Source: Marinobacterium halophilum (lineage in GTDB: Bacteria > Pseudomonadota > Gammaproteobacteria > Pseudomonadales > Balneatricaceae). From it: DNA of 64,000 nucleotides. The DNA lies in assembly GCF_003014615.1 (NCBI RefSeq), contig NZ_PYGI01000004.1, positions 108,643-172,642 of the forward strand, given 5' to 3'. How positions within the stretch are numbered: the stretch's first letter is position 1; every line of letters begins with the position of its first letter. A model generated the notes under the pieces. It made no database searches, had not been told where the DNA came from, and saw nothing but the letters and a program-made list of their open reading frames with translations. A program made the translations under genes and the position numbers. Positions 1-9,359 of this stretch are shown one piece after another.

Positions 1-9
1 GGCCCGCTG

Positions 10-1185
10 ATGCTGATCGACCTGTTTACCCGGCTGCGTCAGGGGCAGGTGCCGGTGACGCTACGCGAACTGCTGGACCTGATTGCCGCATTGGAGCAGC
101 GTGTTGCCTGCCTGAGTACAGATGACTTTTATCTGCTGGCACGCACCTGTCTGGTCAAGAATGAAACCCATTATGATCGTTTCGACCGCGCCTTTGGCCA
201 GTACTTCGCCGGGCTGCAGGCGCAAGGTGACATCACTGACGCTCTAATCCCGTCGCACTGGCTCGACAGCGATATTCTCAAGCAGCTCAGCGCCGAAGAA
301 CGGGCACAGATCGAGGCACTGGGCGGGCTGGACAAGCTGCTGGAAACGCTGAAACAGCGCCTGGAGGAACAGGGCGAACGCCATGCCGGTGGCAACAAGT
401 GGATCGGCACCGGCGGCACGTCCCCGTTTGGTCATAGCGGCTATAACCCGGAAGGGGTCCGCATCGGTGGCGAGAGCAAACACAAGCGTGCCGTTAAGGT
501 GTGGGAGCAACGCCAGTTCCGCAATCTGGACGACAGCGTGGAGCTGGGCACCCGTAACCTCAAGGTGGCACTGCGCAAGCTGCGTAAATTCGCCCGCACC
601 GGTGCCGCCGACCAGCTCGATCTGGATGACACCATCCGCTCGACTGCCCGTAACGCCGGACTACTTGACCTGAAAATGGTGCCCGAGCGCCATAACGCCG
701 CCAAGGTGTTGCTGTTTTTTGATATCGGCGGCTCCATGGATCCGTTCATTCGCACCTGTGAAGAGTTGTTCTCCGCTGCCCGCACCGAGTTCAAGCATCT
801 GGAGTACTTCTATTTTCACAACTGTGTTTACGAGAAGGTCTGGCGCGATAACCGCCGTCGCCATGACGAAGGGATATCGACACTGGATGTACTGCATACC
901 TACGGTCGAGACTACCGCGTGATCTTCGTCGGTGATGCCGCCATGTCGCCCTATGAACTGATCGACCGTTATGGCAGCGTGGAACACATGAACGAAGAAC
1001 CGGGGCAACTCTGGTTGCAACGGATTCTGGATACCTGGGATAAAGTCATTTGGCTCAACCCGGCTGCCGAACGCTACTGGGGGTATACCCACAGCACGCA
1101 GATGGTTCGCCAACAGCTGGATAATCACATGTATCCGCTGACAGTCGAAGGCATTGATGCGGGCATTCGTTACCTGTCACGCTGA
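10..1185 (+). CDS. VWA domain-containing protein (CoxE-like)
   Basis: A 391-residue protein with a helical N-terminal half and a C-terminal von Willebrand A fold. A metal-ion-dependent adhesion motif (DIGGSM, about residues 239-244) marks the VWA domain, followed by FYFHNCVYEKVW and a later VGDAAMSPYEL segment typical of CoxE-like VWA proteins. This family usually works with a MoxR-type AAA ATPase, encoded just upstream, in maturation or metal-insertion chaperoning; that gene would lie off the left edge. No signal peptide or membrane segment is visible, so it is probably cytoplasmic. The ATG lies only nine bases from the window edge, so an upstream start cannot be excluded. It is convergent with the Tad locus. 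Specific substrate unknown. Confidence 0.85.
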   Translation: MLIDLFTRLRQGQVPVTLRELLDLIAALEQRVACLSTDDFYLLARTCLVKNETHYDRFDRAFGQYFAGLQAQGDITDALIPSHWLDSDILKQLSAEERAQIEALGGLDKLLETLKQRLEEQGERHAGGNKWIGTGGTSPFGHSGYNPEGVRIGGESKHKRAVKVWEQRQFRNLDDSVELGTRNLKVALRKLRKFARTGAADQLDLDDTIRSTARNAGLLDLKMVPERHNAAKVLLFFDIGGSMDPFIRTCEELFSAARTEFKHLEYFYFHNCVYEKVWRDNRRRHDEGISTLDVLHTYGRDYRVIFVGDAAMSPYELIDRYGSVEHMNEEPGQLWLQRILDTWDKVIWLNPAAERYWGYTHSTQMVRQQLDNHMYPLTVEGIDAGIRYLSR

Positions 1186-1201
1186 CGCTATCTGTACTGA
1201 T

Positions 1202-1223
1202 CCGGCCGCAGTTCAGCGGCCGG
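1202..1223. terminator. Inverted repeat at convergent gene ends
   Basis: Perfect 8-bp GC-rich arms (CCGGCCGC / GCGGCCGG) around a 6-nt loop. It straddles the stop codon of the leftward TPR lipoprotein gene and lies 17 bp after the rightward VWA gene. No T-tract follows on either strand, so it is a possible weak bidirectional terminator or 3'-end stabiliser rather than a proven intrinsic terminator. Confidence 0.4.
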
Positions 1224-2205
1224 TGCCCTGAGCAACCGCCTCTTGCATGCGGCGCACGTAGGTCAAATTGTCCTGTGCCTTGGGATAGAACACCGGCGAC
1301 AGGGTCAATGCCTGTTCAAAATAATCTTGTGCCAATGCGTAGCGCCCATCGAGCATGCAGATGTAACCGATATCGTTATGTGCCTGAGCACTGTCCATTA
1401 CCCGTTCAAATGCATGTAGTGCCGCCAGATAACGCTGCTGACGTGCATAGACCAGCCCCAGATTACGCCAGGCCTGCTCATAGTCCGGTGCAATCTCCAA
1501 TGCCTTGCGGAACTGCTTCTCGGCATCACCCCAGCGTGCATCCAGATAATACGAGTAGCCCAGGTTATTCAGCGTATCGGCGGCATCCGGTTTGATCGCC
1601 AACGCTATCTGATAGAAGCCTTGGGCTTCAGCCGTCTGGCCGTCAAGATCTGCCAACACGCCCAAGCCATTGTAGGCTCTCGCCGGCGAGCGGGCGTCAT
1701 AGTCCTGCCCAGCATCCTCGGCAAACCGCTTGCGGTCATTGGCAACCGCACGTTCCAGATACTCACGGCCTTCGGCATAGCGGTTCTGCTTCAACTGCAG
1801 CACACCCAGTGCCGTCAGCGCGCCAATATGCTCGGGTTCATTGCCCAGGGCACTGCGCAGCGCCAGCGAGGCCAGCTTCATATTGTTGCGTGCCATGTGG
1901 ATCTGGCCGATACGAAAATAGGCACTGGCATTATCCGGTGCCCGCTCCAGCACCTGAACATAATGGTACAACGCCTCATCGGCATCGCCACGTGCAAGGG
2001 CCTGATCTCCCATGCTGAGGCCCGCCTTGACCGTTGGTGCCTGCGGCAACCCACTAAATGCAAGGGTCGGCTTGCCCTCATAGAAGGCTTCGTTGGCACT
2101 CGTCGTCGGTTCCATCTGTGAATTGGCAGCACACCCGTTCAGCAACACGATGGTTGCCAATAGCAGTCCCTTGCCCGTGCTGTATTGTCCTGTTCGTGAA
2201 GTCAT
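1213..2205 (-). CDS. tadD: TadD-like TPR lipoprotein of the Tad pilus
   Basis: A lipoprotein with a short hydrophobic signal and lipobox (LLNGC) followed by about six tetratricopeptide repeats, for example the segments with AYFRIGQIHMARNN, NNLGYSYYLDARWG and AWRNLGLVYARQQ. TadD proteins act as periplasmic pilotins or assembly factors for the Tad secretin. The start is placed at the ATG at 2205, which has a GAGGG Shine-Dalgarno 7-8 nt upstream and leads straight into the signal peptide. An upstream in-frame start at 2265 would add 20 non-signal residues and overlap tadC. It is the last gene of the leftward Tad locus, just after tadC. Mature length about 300 residues. Confidence 0.88.
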   Translation of the reverse strand: MTSRTGQYSTGKGLLLATIVLLNGCAANSQMEPTTSANEAFYEGKPTLAFSGLPQAPTVKAGLSMGDQALARGDADEALYHYVQVLERAPDNASAYFRIGQIHMARNNMKLASLALRSALGNEPEHIGALTALGVLQLKQNRYAEGREYLERAVANDRKRFAEDAGQDYDARSPARAYNGLGVLADLDGQTAEAQGFYQIALAIKPDAADTLNNLGYSYYLDARWGDAEKQFRKALEIAPDYEQAWRNLGLVYARQQRYLAALHAFERVMDSAQAHNDIGYICMLDGRYALAQDYFEQALTLSPVFYPKAQDNLTYVRRMQEAVAQGTGR

Positions 2206-2254
2206 GGTGATGCCCTCTATTCGGGTATGCGTACGTTGCCAAGGCGCAAGGAAA

Positions 2255-3220
2255 TTATCGACCAAAAACCTCGAACACCTTCAGAATAGCTGGCCCGATG
2301 GCAACCACAAAGAAACCGGGCCAGATACAGAACGTCAGCGGGAAGATCATTTTGGTACCGATCTTGGCGGCTTGCTCTTCGGCTGCCTGCATGCGCTTGT
2401 CCCGGAACTCCTCGGAGTAAACCCTCAGAGTATCCGCAATACTGCTGCCGAAACGGACGCTTTGATCCAGCAGAGCTACAAGCCCGCGGATATCTTCAAC
2501 ACCGGTGCGCTGAGCCATACCGCGCAAGGCTTCGATTCTGTTAACGCCCGCTCGTATTTCCACGTTGACCAATTGCATTTCTCCCGACAATTCCGGATGG
2601 CTAACATCCAGCTCATTACCCACCCGTTGCAGTGCGGCCGTCAGACCCAACCCTGACTCAACACAGACCACCAGCAAGTCCAACGCATCAGGAAAACCGT
2701 TTCGAATCGCACGCATCCGGCGTTTGGCCAGGTGGTCCAACACCATATTGGGCAGGATATAACCCATGTATGTGGCACCAGCGCAAATCATCAGCACCTT
2801 GTCTGCTGTCAGCTTTGAATTGAAACTGGTTGCCATCCAGGCAATACCAAGCGCACTGATACTCAATAATACCTTCAAGGCATAGAGCGAACTAATTGCA
2901 CTGGGAGTTCTAAAACCTGCATGAACCAGCTGGGCATGTAGTTTGTTTTTGTCCCAGTCCTTACCAGGCAACAAATGCTTGGTAAGAGGGTCCAACGAGG
3001 ACAGCACCTTACTCCGACTATCACCAGAGCGTGCCTTGCCTCCAGAGTGTCCGGTCAGCACCCGCACCCGTTGCCGGAACGGTGTCACCAAGCCGGTAAT
3101 CAATACTGTCAGGCTCAGAAAAAATGCGAGTGCAGCAGCCGCAACTAGCCCGATCACCACATAGCGTGCATATAATTCGTTATCCAACTGCTGGTTAACT
3201 AACTCCAGTAATGTTTCCAT
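2255..3220 (-). CDS. tadC: Tad pilus inner-membrane platform protein TadC
   Basis: A 321-residue type II secretion system F-domain protein. It has an N-terminal membrane segment (about 20-45), a second pair of hydrophobic segments around 115-160, the conserved cytoplasmic F domain (ESGLGLTAALQRVGNEL and LDQSVRFGSSIADTL), and a C-terminal membrane helix (IFPLTFCIWPGFFVVAIGPAIL). TadB and TadC together form the membrane platform on which the TadA ATPase acts to extrude Flp pilins. The start has a GAGG Shine-Dalgarno. It lies 3 bp downstream of tadB, so the two are co-transcribed and probably translationally coupled. Confidence 0.93.
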   Translation of the reverse strand: METLLELVNQQLDNELYARYVVIGLVAAAALAFFLSLTVLITGLVTPFRQRVRVLTGHSGGKARSGDSRSKVLSSLDPLTKHLLPGKDWDKNKLHAQLVHAGFRTPSAISSLYALKVLLSISALGIAWMATSFNSKLTADKVLMICAGATYMGYILPNMVLDHLAKRRMRAIRNGFPDALDLLVVCVESGLGLTAALQRVGNELDVSHPELSGEMQLVNVEIRAGVNRIEALRGMAQRTGVEDIRGLVALLDQSVRFGSSIADTLRVYSEEFRDKRMQAAEEQAAKIGTKMIFPLTFCIWPGFFVVAIGPAILKVFEVFGR

Positions 3221-3223
3221 GAC

Positions 3224-4213
3224 TCATACCTCGATTCTCAGCAAACGCCGAATCCAGAATGCACCGACCAACATCAACACAAAACTGATAGCGATCAATT
3301 GATGGCCATCGGCGGATTTCACCAGAATTTGCATGTATCCCGGCGTAGTAAAATAGATCAAGCCGAACAAGCCGAACGGTACCAGCATCAAGATCCAGGC
3401 CGACATCCTCCCCTCGGCAGACAGTGTCTTGACCCGGCGCTGGAAACGAAAACGGCCGCGAATAACCGTACCGATGTTCTCCAGAATTTCGGCCAGATTG
3501 CCGCCGGTTTCCTTCTGCACCAGCACCGCTGTCACGAAGGCCATCAGGGTTACACTGGGGACCCGCTCAAGCAAACCAAGCATCGCCCGACGCAGATCGG
3601 AGCCGTAACTCAGATCCGAATATGTAATACCAAATTCGATGGAAGCCGGTCCCTCCAGCCCCTCCGCAACCAGGTTGAGTGACTCGCTGAACGGATGGCC
3701 CGTCAACAGTGCGCGTTTGATAATATCGATCGCCTCGGGCAATTGCGCTTCGAACTCGTGCAGGCGCTTACTGCGCAGATAAATCAAGCGCAAATACGGT
3801 GTCACGATTAACACAACTCCTGCTGCCAATGCTGCCGGCCAGTACCTGAGCACCACCAACACCAGCACAAAGCCGGTGATCCCAAGAAAAAACGAGAACA
3901 ACAACACTCGGTAAGCCAATACTTTGCTCCCCGATTGCTCGATCAAACGCGCCAACGGTTCCATTCCAGGTAATGACTCAAGCCCCCGCTCCAGCGGGTT
4001 GAGCTTTTTCAAATAGCGCGCTCGTAACAGCGTGCTGATTGCTGGCTGATCCGACTCCGCGGCTATTTCACCGATTCGTTGCTGCAGCCGCCGCCTGACT
4101 CGACGCTGCTCGCCGAATACCGGAATTGATAGACTCGCTAACAGTAAAAAAACTGAAGTAAAAACCATCACCAGAATGACGATAAGCTCCGTGGATTCCA
4201 ATTCGAAATTCAT
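3224..4213 (-). CDS. tadB: Tad pilus inner-membrane platform protein TadB
   Basis: A 329-residue type II secretion F-domain protein paralogous to TadC. It has an N-terminal membrane helix (ELIVILVMVFTSVFLLLASLS), a charged cytoplasmic stretch, two central helices near residues 105-150, the F domain with QLPEAIDIIKRALLTGHPF and QKETGGNLAEILENI, and two C-terminal helices. The order EAIDIIKRAL then ETGGNLAEIL is characteristic of TadB. Start supported by GGGAGG upstream. It sits between tadA (15 bp gap) and tadC (3 bp gap) in the canonical tadABC order. Confidence 0.94.
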   Translation of the reverse strand: MNFELESTELIVILVMVFTSVFLLLASLSIPVFGEQRRVRRRLQQRIGEIAAESDQPAISTLLRARYLKKLNPLERGLESLPGMEPLARLIEQSGSKVLAYRVLLFSFFLGITGFVLVLVVLRYWPAALAAGVVLIVTPYLRLIYLRSKRLHEFEAQLPEAIDIIKRALLTGHPFSESLNLVAEGLEGPASIEFGITYSDLSYGSDLRRAMLGLLERVPSVTLMAFVTAVLVQKETGGNLAEILENIGTVIRGRFRFQRRVKTLSAEGRMSAWILMLVPFGLFGLIYFTTPGYMQILVKSADGHQLIAISFVLMLVGAFWIRRLLRIEV

Positions 4214-4228
4214 TGCAATACCCTCCCG

Positions 4229-5608
4229 CTATTCCGGTTCGAACAGCGATGTCGGTAGTTCGATTCCACGCTGTGCCAACCGTTTGTGGAAACCGGGGAC
4301 AATGCCGGTGGCCTTAAATTCGCCCAAGACATTACCTTTTTCATCAATGCCACGGCGCTCAAAGGTGAACAGCTCCGACATGGTAATGATGTCGCCTTCC
4401 ATGCCGTTGATCTCCTGAATGCTGACCAGTTTTCGGCGCCCATCTTCCAGGCGGGTCACCTGCAGCACGACATCGATTGCCGAGGCAATTTGTGACCGCA
4501 GCGCCCGCGTCGGGAAGCTGATACCGGTCATTGCCACCATGTTTTCGATACGCCCCAATGCATCGCGGGCGTTGTTGGCGTGAATGGTGGTCAGAGAACC
4601 ATCATGGCCGGTATTCATTGCCTGAAGCATATCCAGAGTTTCGCCACCACGAACCTCACCCAACACAATACGGTCAGGTCGCATCCTCAAGCTGTTCTTG
4701 ACCAGATCACGCTGAGTTACTTCACCACGTCCCTCAATATTCGGCGGACGGGTTTCCAACCGCACCACATGGGGCTGCTGCAACTGCAGCTCGGCAGAGT
4801 CCTCAATGGTAACGATGCGCTCATCATGAGGGATATAGCCGGACAGGATGTTGAGCAAAGTGGTCTTGCCGGAGCCGGTGCCACCGGAAATCAAGATGTT
4901 TAGCCGCCCCTTGACCACACCTTCAAGCAACGGCGCAACCACTGCTTCCACCGAACCCAGCTCCACCAGGTTCTGCATCGACAACAGTTCAACCATGAAG
5001 CGGCGGATGGATATCTGTGGCCCGTCAAGCGCCAACGGCGGGATGATCACATTGACACGTGAGCCATCTTTGAGACGTGCATCCACCATAGGTGAGGACT
5101 CGTCGATATGCCGCCCAACCCCCGAAACAATTCGGTCAATGGTATTCATCAGATGACTATTGCTGCTGAAACTGACCGGGCAGGCTTCCAGCTTGCCAAA
5201 GCGTTCCACGAAAATGGAGTTGTAACCGTTGACCAGAATATCGGAGATGGTCGTATCTTCGAGCAAGGGCTCCAAGGGCCCCAACCCCATAATTTCGTCT
5301 TCGATCAGTTTCATTATTTTCTGTCGTGACGACGTACTGAACGGCACGGCCTGCTCGTCCATCAACTGACGGCATAGTTCACCAATTTGGCGTCGTGCTT
5401 CAGCTTCCTCAAGGCTGTCAATCAGGGAAAGATCCATGCGTTTCAGCAGTTCCTGATGCAATTGAAACTTGCATTCCCGCTCATCCGGCGACAGCGTTTC
5501 GATCAGCAGCGGTGGCCGCTCCCGGTCCGGTTTGGACTCCACCTCTGGCGTGGGCACCTCCGTCTCAGCAAGGCGCAGCTTGTTAATCCTGTTACCTAAT
5601 ATCGACAT
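4229..5608 (-). CDS. tadA: Tad pilus assembly ATPase TadA (CpaF family)
   Basis: A 459-residue secretion ATPase of the VirB11/CpaF family, the motor for Flp pilus extension and probably retraction. Visible motifs: Walker A ([10 protein letters not shown], about residues 240-249), Asp box region ([10 protein letters not shown]), Walker B ([14 protein letters not shown]), and the His-containing [13 protein letters not shown] segment. The N-terminal domain includes [11 protein letters not shown] and the conserved [16 protein letters not shown]. It is cytoplasmic and acts on TadB/TadC. It lies 3 bp after tadZ and 15 bp before tadB, in one operon. Confidence 0.96.
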   Translation of the reverse strand: MSILGNRINKLRLAETEVPTPEVESKPDRERPPLLIETLSPDERECKFQLHQELLKRMDLSLIDSLEEAEARRQIGELCRQLMDEQAVPFSTSSRQKIMKLIEDEIMGLGPLEPLLEDTTISDILVNGYNSIFVERFGKLEACPVSFSSNSHLMNTIDRIVSGVGRHIDESSPMVDARLKDGSRVNVIIPPLALDGPQISIRRFMVELLSMQNLVELGSVEAVVAPLLEGVVKGRLNILISGGTGSGKTTLLNILSGYIPHDERIVTIEDSAELQLQQPHVVRLETRPPNIEGRGEVTQRDLVKNSLRMRPDRIVLGEVRGGETLDMLQAMNTGHDGSLTTIHANNARDALGRIENMVAMTGISFPTRALRSQIASAIDVVLQVTRLEDGRRKLVSIQEINGMEGDIITMSELFTFERRGIDEKGNVLGEFKATGIVPGFHKRLAQRGIELPTSLFEPE

Positions 5609-5611
5609 GGC

Positions 5612-6859
5612 TCAGTCCCCTTTGACCAGGTTAACCAATTTCCCCAAAAGCCCTGGGCGGGCAACAAGCCCGGCTCCCGACACCTGTTCGCTCAATGCAT
5701 TGAGTGCCCGGCTTATAGGGGCACGGCGCGCCACTTCCAACAAGGGTATGCCATTGTTCAAAGACTCACACACGTGCTTGAAGTCGTTCGGTATCATTAG
5801 TATCGACTGATGTTTGAGAGCCTGTCTGATCTCGTCAACGCTGATCGGTGCTGACTTGTCGTACCGGTTCACGACCACCAAAATGCGATGATCAGGGATA
5901 TCCAGCTCACGGCGCATGACCTCAATCAGACGGGCAGCATCGCGCAGGTAGGTAATGCCCTGCTGCAACACCAGCACCACCTGATCGGCATGCTCAAGTA
6001 CGGTTGTCGTAATCAAATCAACCTGCCGTGGCAGGTCTACCACCAAATGCTGGTGATCCTTGGCCAACAGTTTGAACAACTGCAACAGTTGTTCACTAGA
6101 TACTTCATCATTCAACAACAGACGGTCGGGCTCAGAACTCAGTACCTTAAGCCCACTGACATGACGGGCGAGATAACCATCAAGTGCCGTACCGTCCAGA
6201 TCCTCAACATTTTCCAGGGCCTGTTTGATACCCCGTTGAGGGTTAAGATCCAGATAGTGCGATAGAGAACCAAATTGCAGGTCGAGGTCGACCAATACAA
6301 CCTTGCGCCGACTGCCATTCGCCAGCTGATGCGCAAGGTTGGTCGCGATCAGGCTGGCACCCGATCCACCCTTGGCATTCATCACTACGGTCAGGCGGGC
6401 ATTCAGTGTCCCCTGCTGGTCCAGCGTTTCCCGATACAGTTGATCAACGACACGCTGCAGCTCCCCACTTTCCAATGGTTCGGGGAAAAAATCCCGGGCC
6501 CCCGCCTTCATCGATAGGCGCATCGCCTGCGAGGGTGACTCGGAACTGACGATCAAGGTCGGTATCCGCATATCCTGCGGACGTGAGCAGAGTGACTCCA
6601 GCTCCGCCTGCCAGCACTCGCCGATGCGGAAAATCAGCAGATCAGGCAACCGCTCCAGCCCATGGAGCGGGTCCGAATGGCCATTGCTGATCAAACGGCA
6701 ACTGATATCCACACCGGCAGGCATCAAGGCCAATGAAGTCTTGAGTTGAGCCAAAGCGTCAGTTGAACGGCTCGCGATCAGAATCGAGAACTGCTGCGCA
6801 TGCTCGCGCTTGATGCTCGTCGGTTTTTTTACTTCATAGAGCAAGTTCTGTTTCATCAT
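5612..6859 (-). CDS. tadZ: Tad pilus localisation protein TadZ/CpaE
   Basis: A 415-residue CpaE/TadZ protein. The N-terminal 140 residues form a receiver-like domain (FSILIASRSTDALAQLK, LIFRIGECW, GARDFFPEPLESGELQRVV), and the rest is a MinD/ParA-type ATPase with a deviant Walker A (MNAKGGSGASLIATNLA). TadZ positions the Tad apparatus in the cell. Two adjacent ATG codons (6859 and 6856) are possible starts, with a GAGAGGAA Shine-Dalgarno upstream. It precedes tadA by 3 bp. The 66-bp space to the preceding TadE-like gene holds no clear promoter. Confidence 0.93.
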   Translation of the reverse strand: MMKQNLLYEVKKPTSIKREHAQQFSILIASRSTDALAQLKTSLALMPAGVDISCRLISNGHSDPLHGLERLPDLLIFRIGECWQAELESLCSRPQDMRIPTLIVSSESPSQAMRLSMKAGARDFFPEPLESGELQRVVDQLYRETLDQQGTLNARLTVVMNAKGGSGASLIATNLAHQLANGSRRKVVLVDLDLQFGSLSHYLDLNPQRGIKQALENVEDLDGTALDGYLARHVSGLKVLSSEPDRLLLNDEVSSEQLLQLFKLLAKDHQHLVVDLPRQVDLITTTVLEHADQVVLVLQQGITYLRDAARLIEVMRRELDIPDHRILVVVNRYDKSAPISVDEIRQALKHQSILMIPNDFKHVCESLNNGIPLLEVARRAPISRALNALSEQVSGAGLVARPGLLGKLVNLVKGD

Positions 6860-6925
6860 GGCAGCTTTCCTCTCCAGCTGATCGTTTCCGTCAGATACCG
6901 AGATAATTCAACCTCTGGGCTGTGG

Positions 6926-7405
6926 TTAACTCCCGCAAGCTGCTGGGCCTGCTCCCGGAGCATGTACGCCAAGGCTTTCTGCCGGCAGCGTGGTTTCAAA
7001 CCTCAGCGCATCCAGGGTAATGTCGAAAAACGGAATCAGCATCTGGTGCGTGTAGCCGGTAATACCGGCGCTTACGTAATAGGTATTTGCAGTTGCGGTT
7101 GCTGGCGTAATGCCGTCTTCCTGCCAGTAACCGAGCGCAATATTGGCTTCAGTAAAACCGGGGAGTAAAGTGCCCCCGAATGCACCGGTTGCCCGTGCAA
7201 AAGCTTGTCCCTCATTTGTTACCGGACAAACCACGGCAATGCGTGCCGCGCGTCGCGTCGCCTCATCCAACACATTCCAGGTAAACATCAACCGGCCAAA
7301 TTCGATCAGCCCGAACAACACGACAAACAAAACCGATCCGATCAATGCAAATTCAACGGTCGCAATACCCTGCTGACGTGTGCGGTTAGTAATATGCGGC
7401 ATCAT
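6926..7405 (-). CDS. tadE: TadE-like minor pseudopilin
   Basis: A small bitopic protein of the TadE family. After a basic start the prepilin-like segment QQGIATVEFALIGSVLFVVLFGLIEFGRLMF gives the processing site (G before IATVEFA) and the conserved Glu, followed by about 110 periplasmic residues. TadE-type pseudopilins are needed for Flp pilus assembly. The start is placed at 7405 (ATGATG), 1 bp from the stop of the upstream gene, with GGAGG 6-7 nt before. A longer frame reaching 7477 has a non-homologous leader and is rejected. First of three consecutive pseudopilin-like genes counted from the operon's distal end. Confidence 0.85.
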   Translation of the reverse strand: MMPHITNRTRQQGIATVEFALIGSVLFVVLFGLIEFGRLMFTWNVLDEATRRAARIAVVCPVTNEGQAFARATGAFGGTLLPGFTEANIALGYWQEDGITPATATANTYYVSAGITGYTHQMLIPFFDITLDALRFETTLPAESLGVHAPGAGPAACGS

Positions 7406-7406
7406 C

Positions 7407-7910
7407 TCAGCCTCCCCCCAGCACACGCATGCTGATTGAGCTGTCGAGCGTAAATTCCAGATCGATTGGGTCTCCACCGAAGGTCGGTAGCTGCGTGAAC
7501 ATCATCGGCGTGAAATCATATTCCAGATGCACCTGTACCTCGTTCAAGGCAGGCACTTCACAGAACCCCACTCCGGCAGTCGTGAGCCCGGGGAGCACGG
7601 CCTCGCCAGCTCCCACCTCTGAACCGTACACAATCAGGTTACTGGCCCGGTTAATCAGGTTATCGGGAAGTGTTCCACCCAGCATAGGGCACTCACTCAG
7701 CGTCGACTGCTGACCATAATTCAACTGGGTCGCCAACAGGCGTACCCCGTTTCGCTGCGCCTTGGTCAGGGTGTTGTATTGGTATAACATCCGGCCAACC
7801 TCGGCCGTTGCCAGCATCAGCAGCAGCAGTACCGGGAGCACCAATGTCATCTCCACAGCGGCCACCCCCTGCTGACGTTTTTGCCTCCCTTTTGCCTGTC
7901 TGCTCATCAT
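7407..7910 (-). CDS. TadE/TadF-like minor pseudopilin
   Basis: A 167-residue protein with the same architecture as its downstream neighbour: basic N-terminus, processing-like QQGVAAVEMTLVLPVLLLLMLATAEVGRMLY helix, then a periplasmic domain of about 125 residues with two cysteines (SECPML and GFCEVP) that could form a disulfide. The TadE/F assignment rests on the GVAAVEM helix and position in the cluster. Its ATGATG start overlaps the stop of the TadG-like gene (7907-7910), and CGGAG precedes it, indicating translational coupling. Confidence 0.83.
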   Translation of the reverse strand: MMSRQAKGRQKRQQGVAAVEMTLVLPVLLLLMLATAEVGRMLYQYNTLTKAQRNGVRLLATQLNYGQQSTLSECPMLGGTLPDNLINRASNLIVYGSEVGAGEAVLPGLTTAGVGFCEVPALNEVQVHLEYDFTPMMFTQLPTFGGDPIDLEFTLDSSISMRVLGGG

Positions 7911-9289
7911 GAATCTCCGCTGTCCGTATTGCGAAACAGAACAATCTTGAACGTCGAACTAGGGTCAACCGCGTCATCGGTAAAGGTCCCGATGGCATCA
8001 CAGCCTTCCGACTCGGTGAAGAACTGGCCGAAAACTTCGGCATCATTACCGACATCAACGTCCTGCATCAGGAAAAAGCACCCAGCGCTGTAGATATGAA
8101 CATCTTCACTGGTCCCGGATATTTCCCCGGTACAATCACCAATCGGCAATACCAGTTCCCGGCGCTTACAGGCATCGCCTTCGCAGTCGGGAAAGTTGGA
8201 TGTGTATTCGGCCAAGTAGTCCTGATAATCAAATATACCGTCGATGCTGGTGCTGCCATCCTCACGTTTGATGACCGGTTTACCCTCTGCGTCAAACCCA
8301 TCCAGAATCAATCGATTGGAGCTTTGGGGAGTAGGCCCGGCAGGAGTCGTACCATTGAAATGGGTATAACTGACTTGATCGGCAGGGGCTTCGTCCTGAT
8401 TTACCGGCCCCTGATAAAGACCCAACCGCGTATTCAACCCCTGCCCCGTCGGTCCGGCCTTGTTACCGGGTTCGGTATCAGCCGCGTTGTCATCGCCGAT
8501 ACTTGCACACTGGTTCGCCGTACCGGCCAAGGCATCACGCAGATCGGCACCACCGATCCCGTCCAGACGCAGCAATCGGAAGTTCCCCGGGCCTACATCG
8601 GTCCCGCTGCCTCCGGCCAGCTTGATCACGCTGATATCAGCCAAGCTGGCAACATTGTTATCGTCGTTATCGGGATAGCCGAAATAAGTGTTAGGGTCGC
8701 TGCAGTCATCCTCCGGATTAAACGGGGTATGTGTCCCATCGGTATCACAGCCGCAAGCTAGTATCGGCAACACATCACACACCATCGCGTTGAGCCCTAT
8801 CGGCCCGGCCACCGCACTGGCACTGACAGCTTTATCTGTCCATCCGACGACCTGTAGCAACCAGGTATCCAGCTCCAAATCACTAACAATGACGCGGACA
8901 TACGGCAAGGCGGTAGCATCAGGGTTGAAGGGGTTCAACGTGGTCGAAAATTCCACAACCAATGCATTGCCACCCTCGGTGTATGCCGCGTTGAGTTCAC
9001 CGTTATCAGCCAATCCCATATTACTCATGAAGGTGGCCAGCGCGGCCGCTTCGGCGGAAGCATGTACAACCGCTACGGAGCTGTCCTCCGGGAAATCGGC
9101 CATGGTGCGGGCGGCGCTCAGTGCTGCCGCATCAACTGCATTCTGCAATCGGGTCTTATTCAGTAACAGATGCCCACCATCAAGTGCCAGACCGGCCATT
9201 GCCAGCAGAGCCAGCATGGCGATGGCGACCAGCACCAGCACCACCCCCTGCTGTTTTTTTCTCATCACTGTTTCGATTCGGCGTTTCAT
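7907..9289 (-). CDS. tadG: TadG-like pilus assembly protein
   Basis: A 460-residue protein with an N-terminal TadE/G-like helix (KKQQGVVLVLVAIAMLALLAMAGLALDGG) followed by the conserved LLLNKTRLQNAVDAAALSAAR segment that defines the Flp TadE/G-like family. The remaining ~390 residues are extracytoplasmic, acidic, and rich in Cys and Asp (CDVLPILACGCDTDG; EDDCSDPNTYFG), suggesting disulfides and possibly metal binding. A perfect AAAGGAGG Shine-Dalgarno lies 5 nt before the ATG. Homology is clear only for the N-terminus; the extracellular portion is not recognised. Its end overlaps the next gene by 4 bp. Confidence 0.85.
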   Translation of the reverse strand: MKRRIETVMRKKQQGVVLVLVAIAMLALLAMAGLALDGGHLLLNKTRLQNAVDAAALSAARTMADFPEDSSVAVVHASAEAAALATFMSNMGLADNGELNAAYTEGGNALVVEFSTTLNPFNPDATALPYVRVIVSDLELDTWLLQVVGWTDKAVSASAVAGPIGLNAMVCDVLPILACGCDTDGTHTPFNPEDDCSDPNTYFGYPDNDDNNVASLADISVIKLAGGSGTDVGPGNFRLLRLDGIGGADLRDALAGTANQCASIGDDNAADTEPGNKAGPTGQGLNTRLGLYQGPVNQDEAPADQVSYTHFNGTTPAGPTPQSSNRLILDGFDAEGKPVIKREDGSTSIDGIFDYQDYLAEYTSNFPDCEGDACKRRELVLPIGDCTGEISGTSEDVHIYSAGCFFLMQDVDVGNDAEVFGQFFTESEGCDAIGTFTDDAVDPSSTFKIVLFRNTDSGDS

Positions 9290-9359
9290 CTTCGCCTCCT
9301 TTCAGTGTCCAGGTATAAAACCCTATTCCTGAAAGTTGTTAACGGTTTTTCATCCCTGT

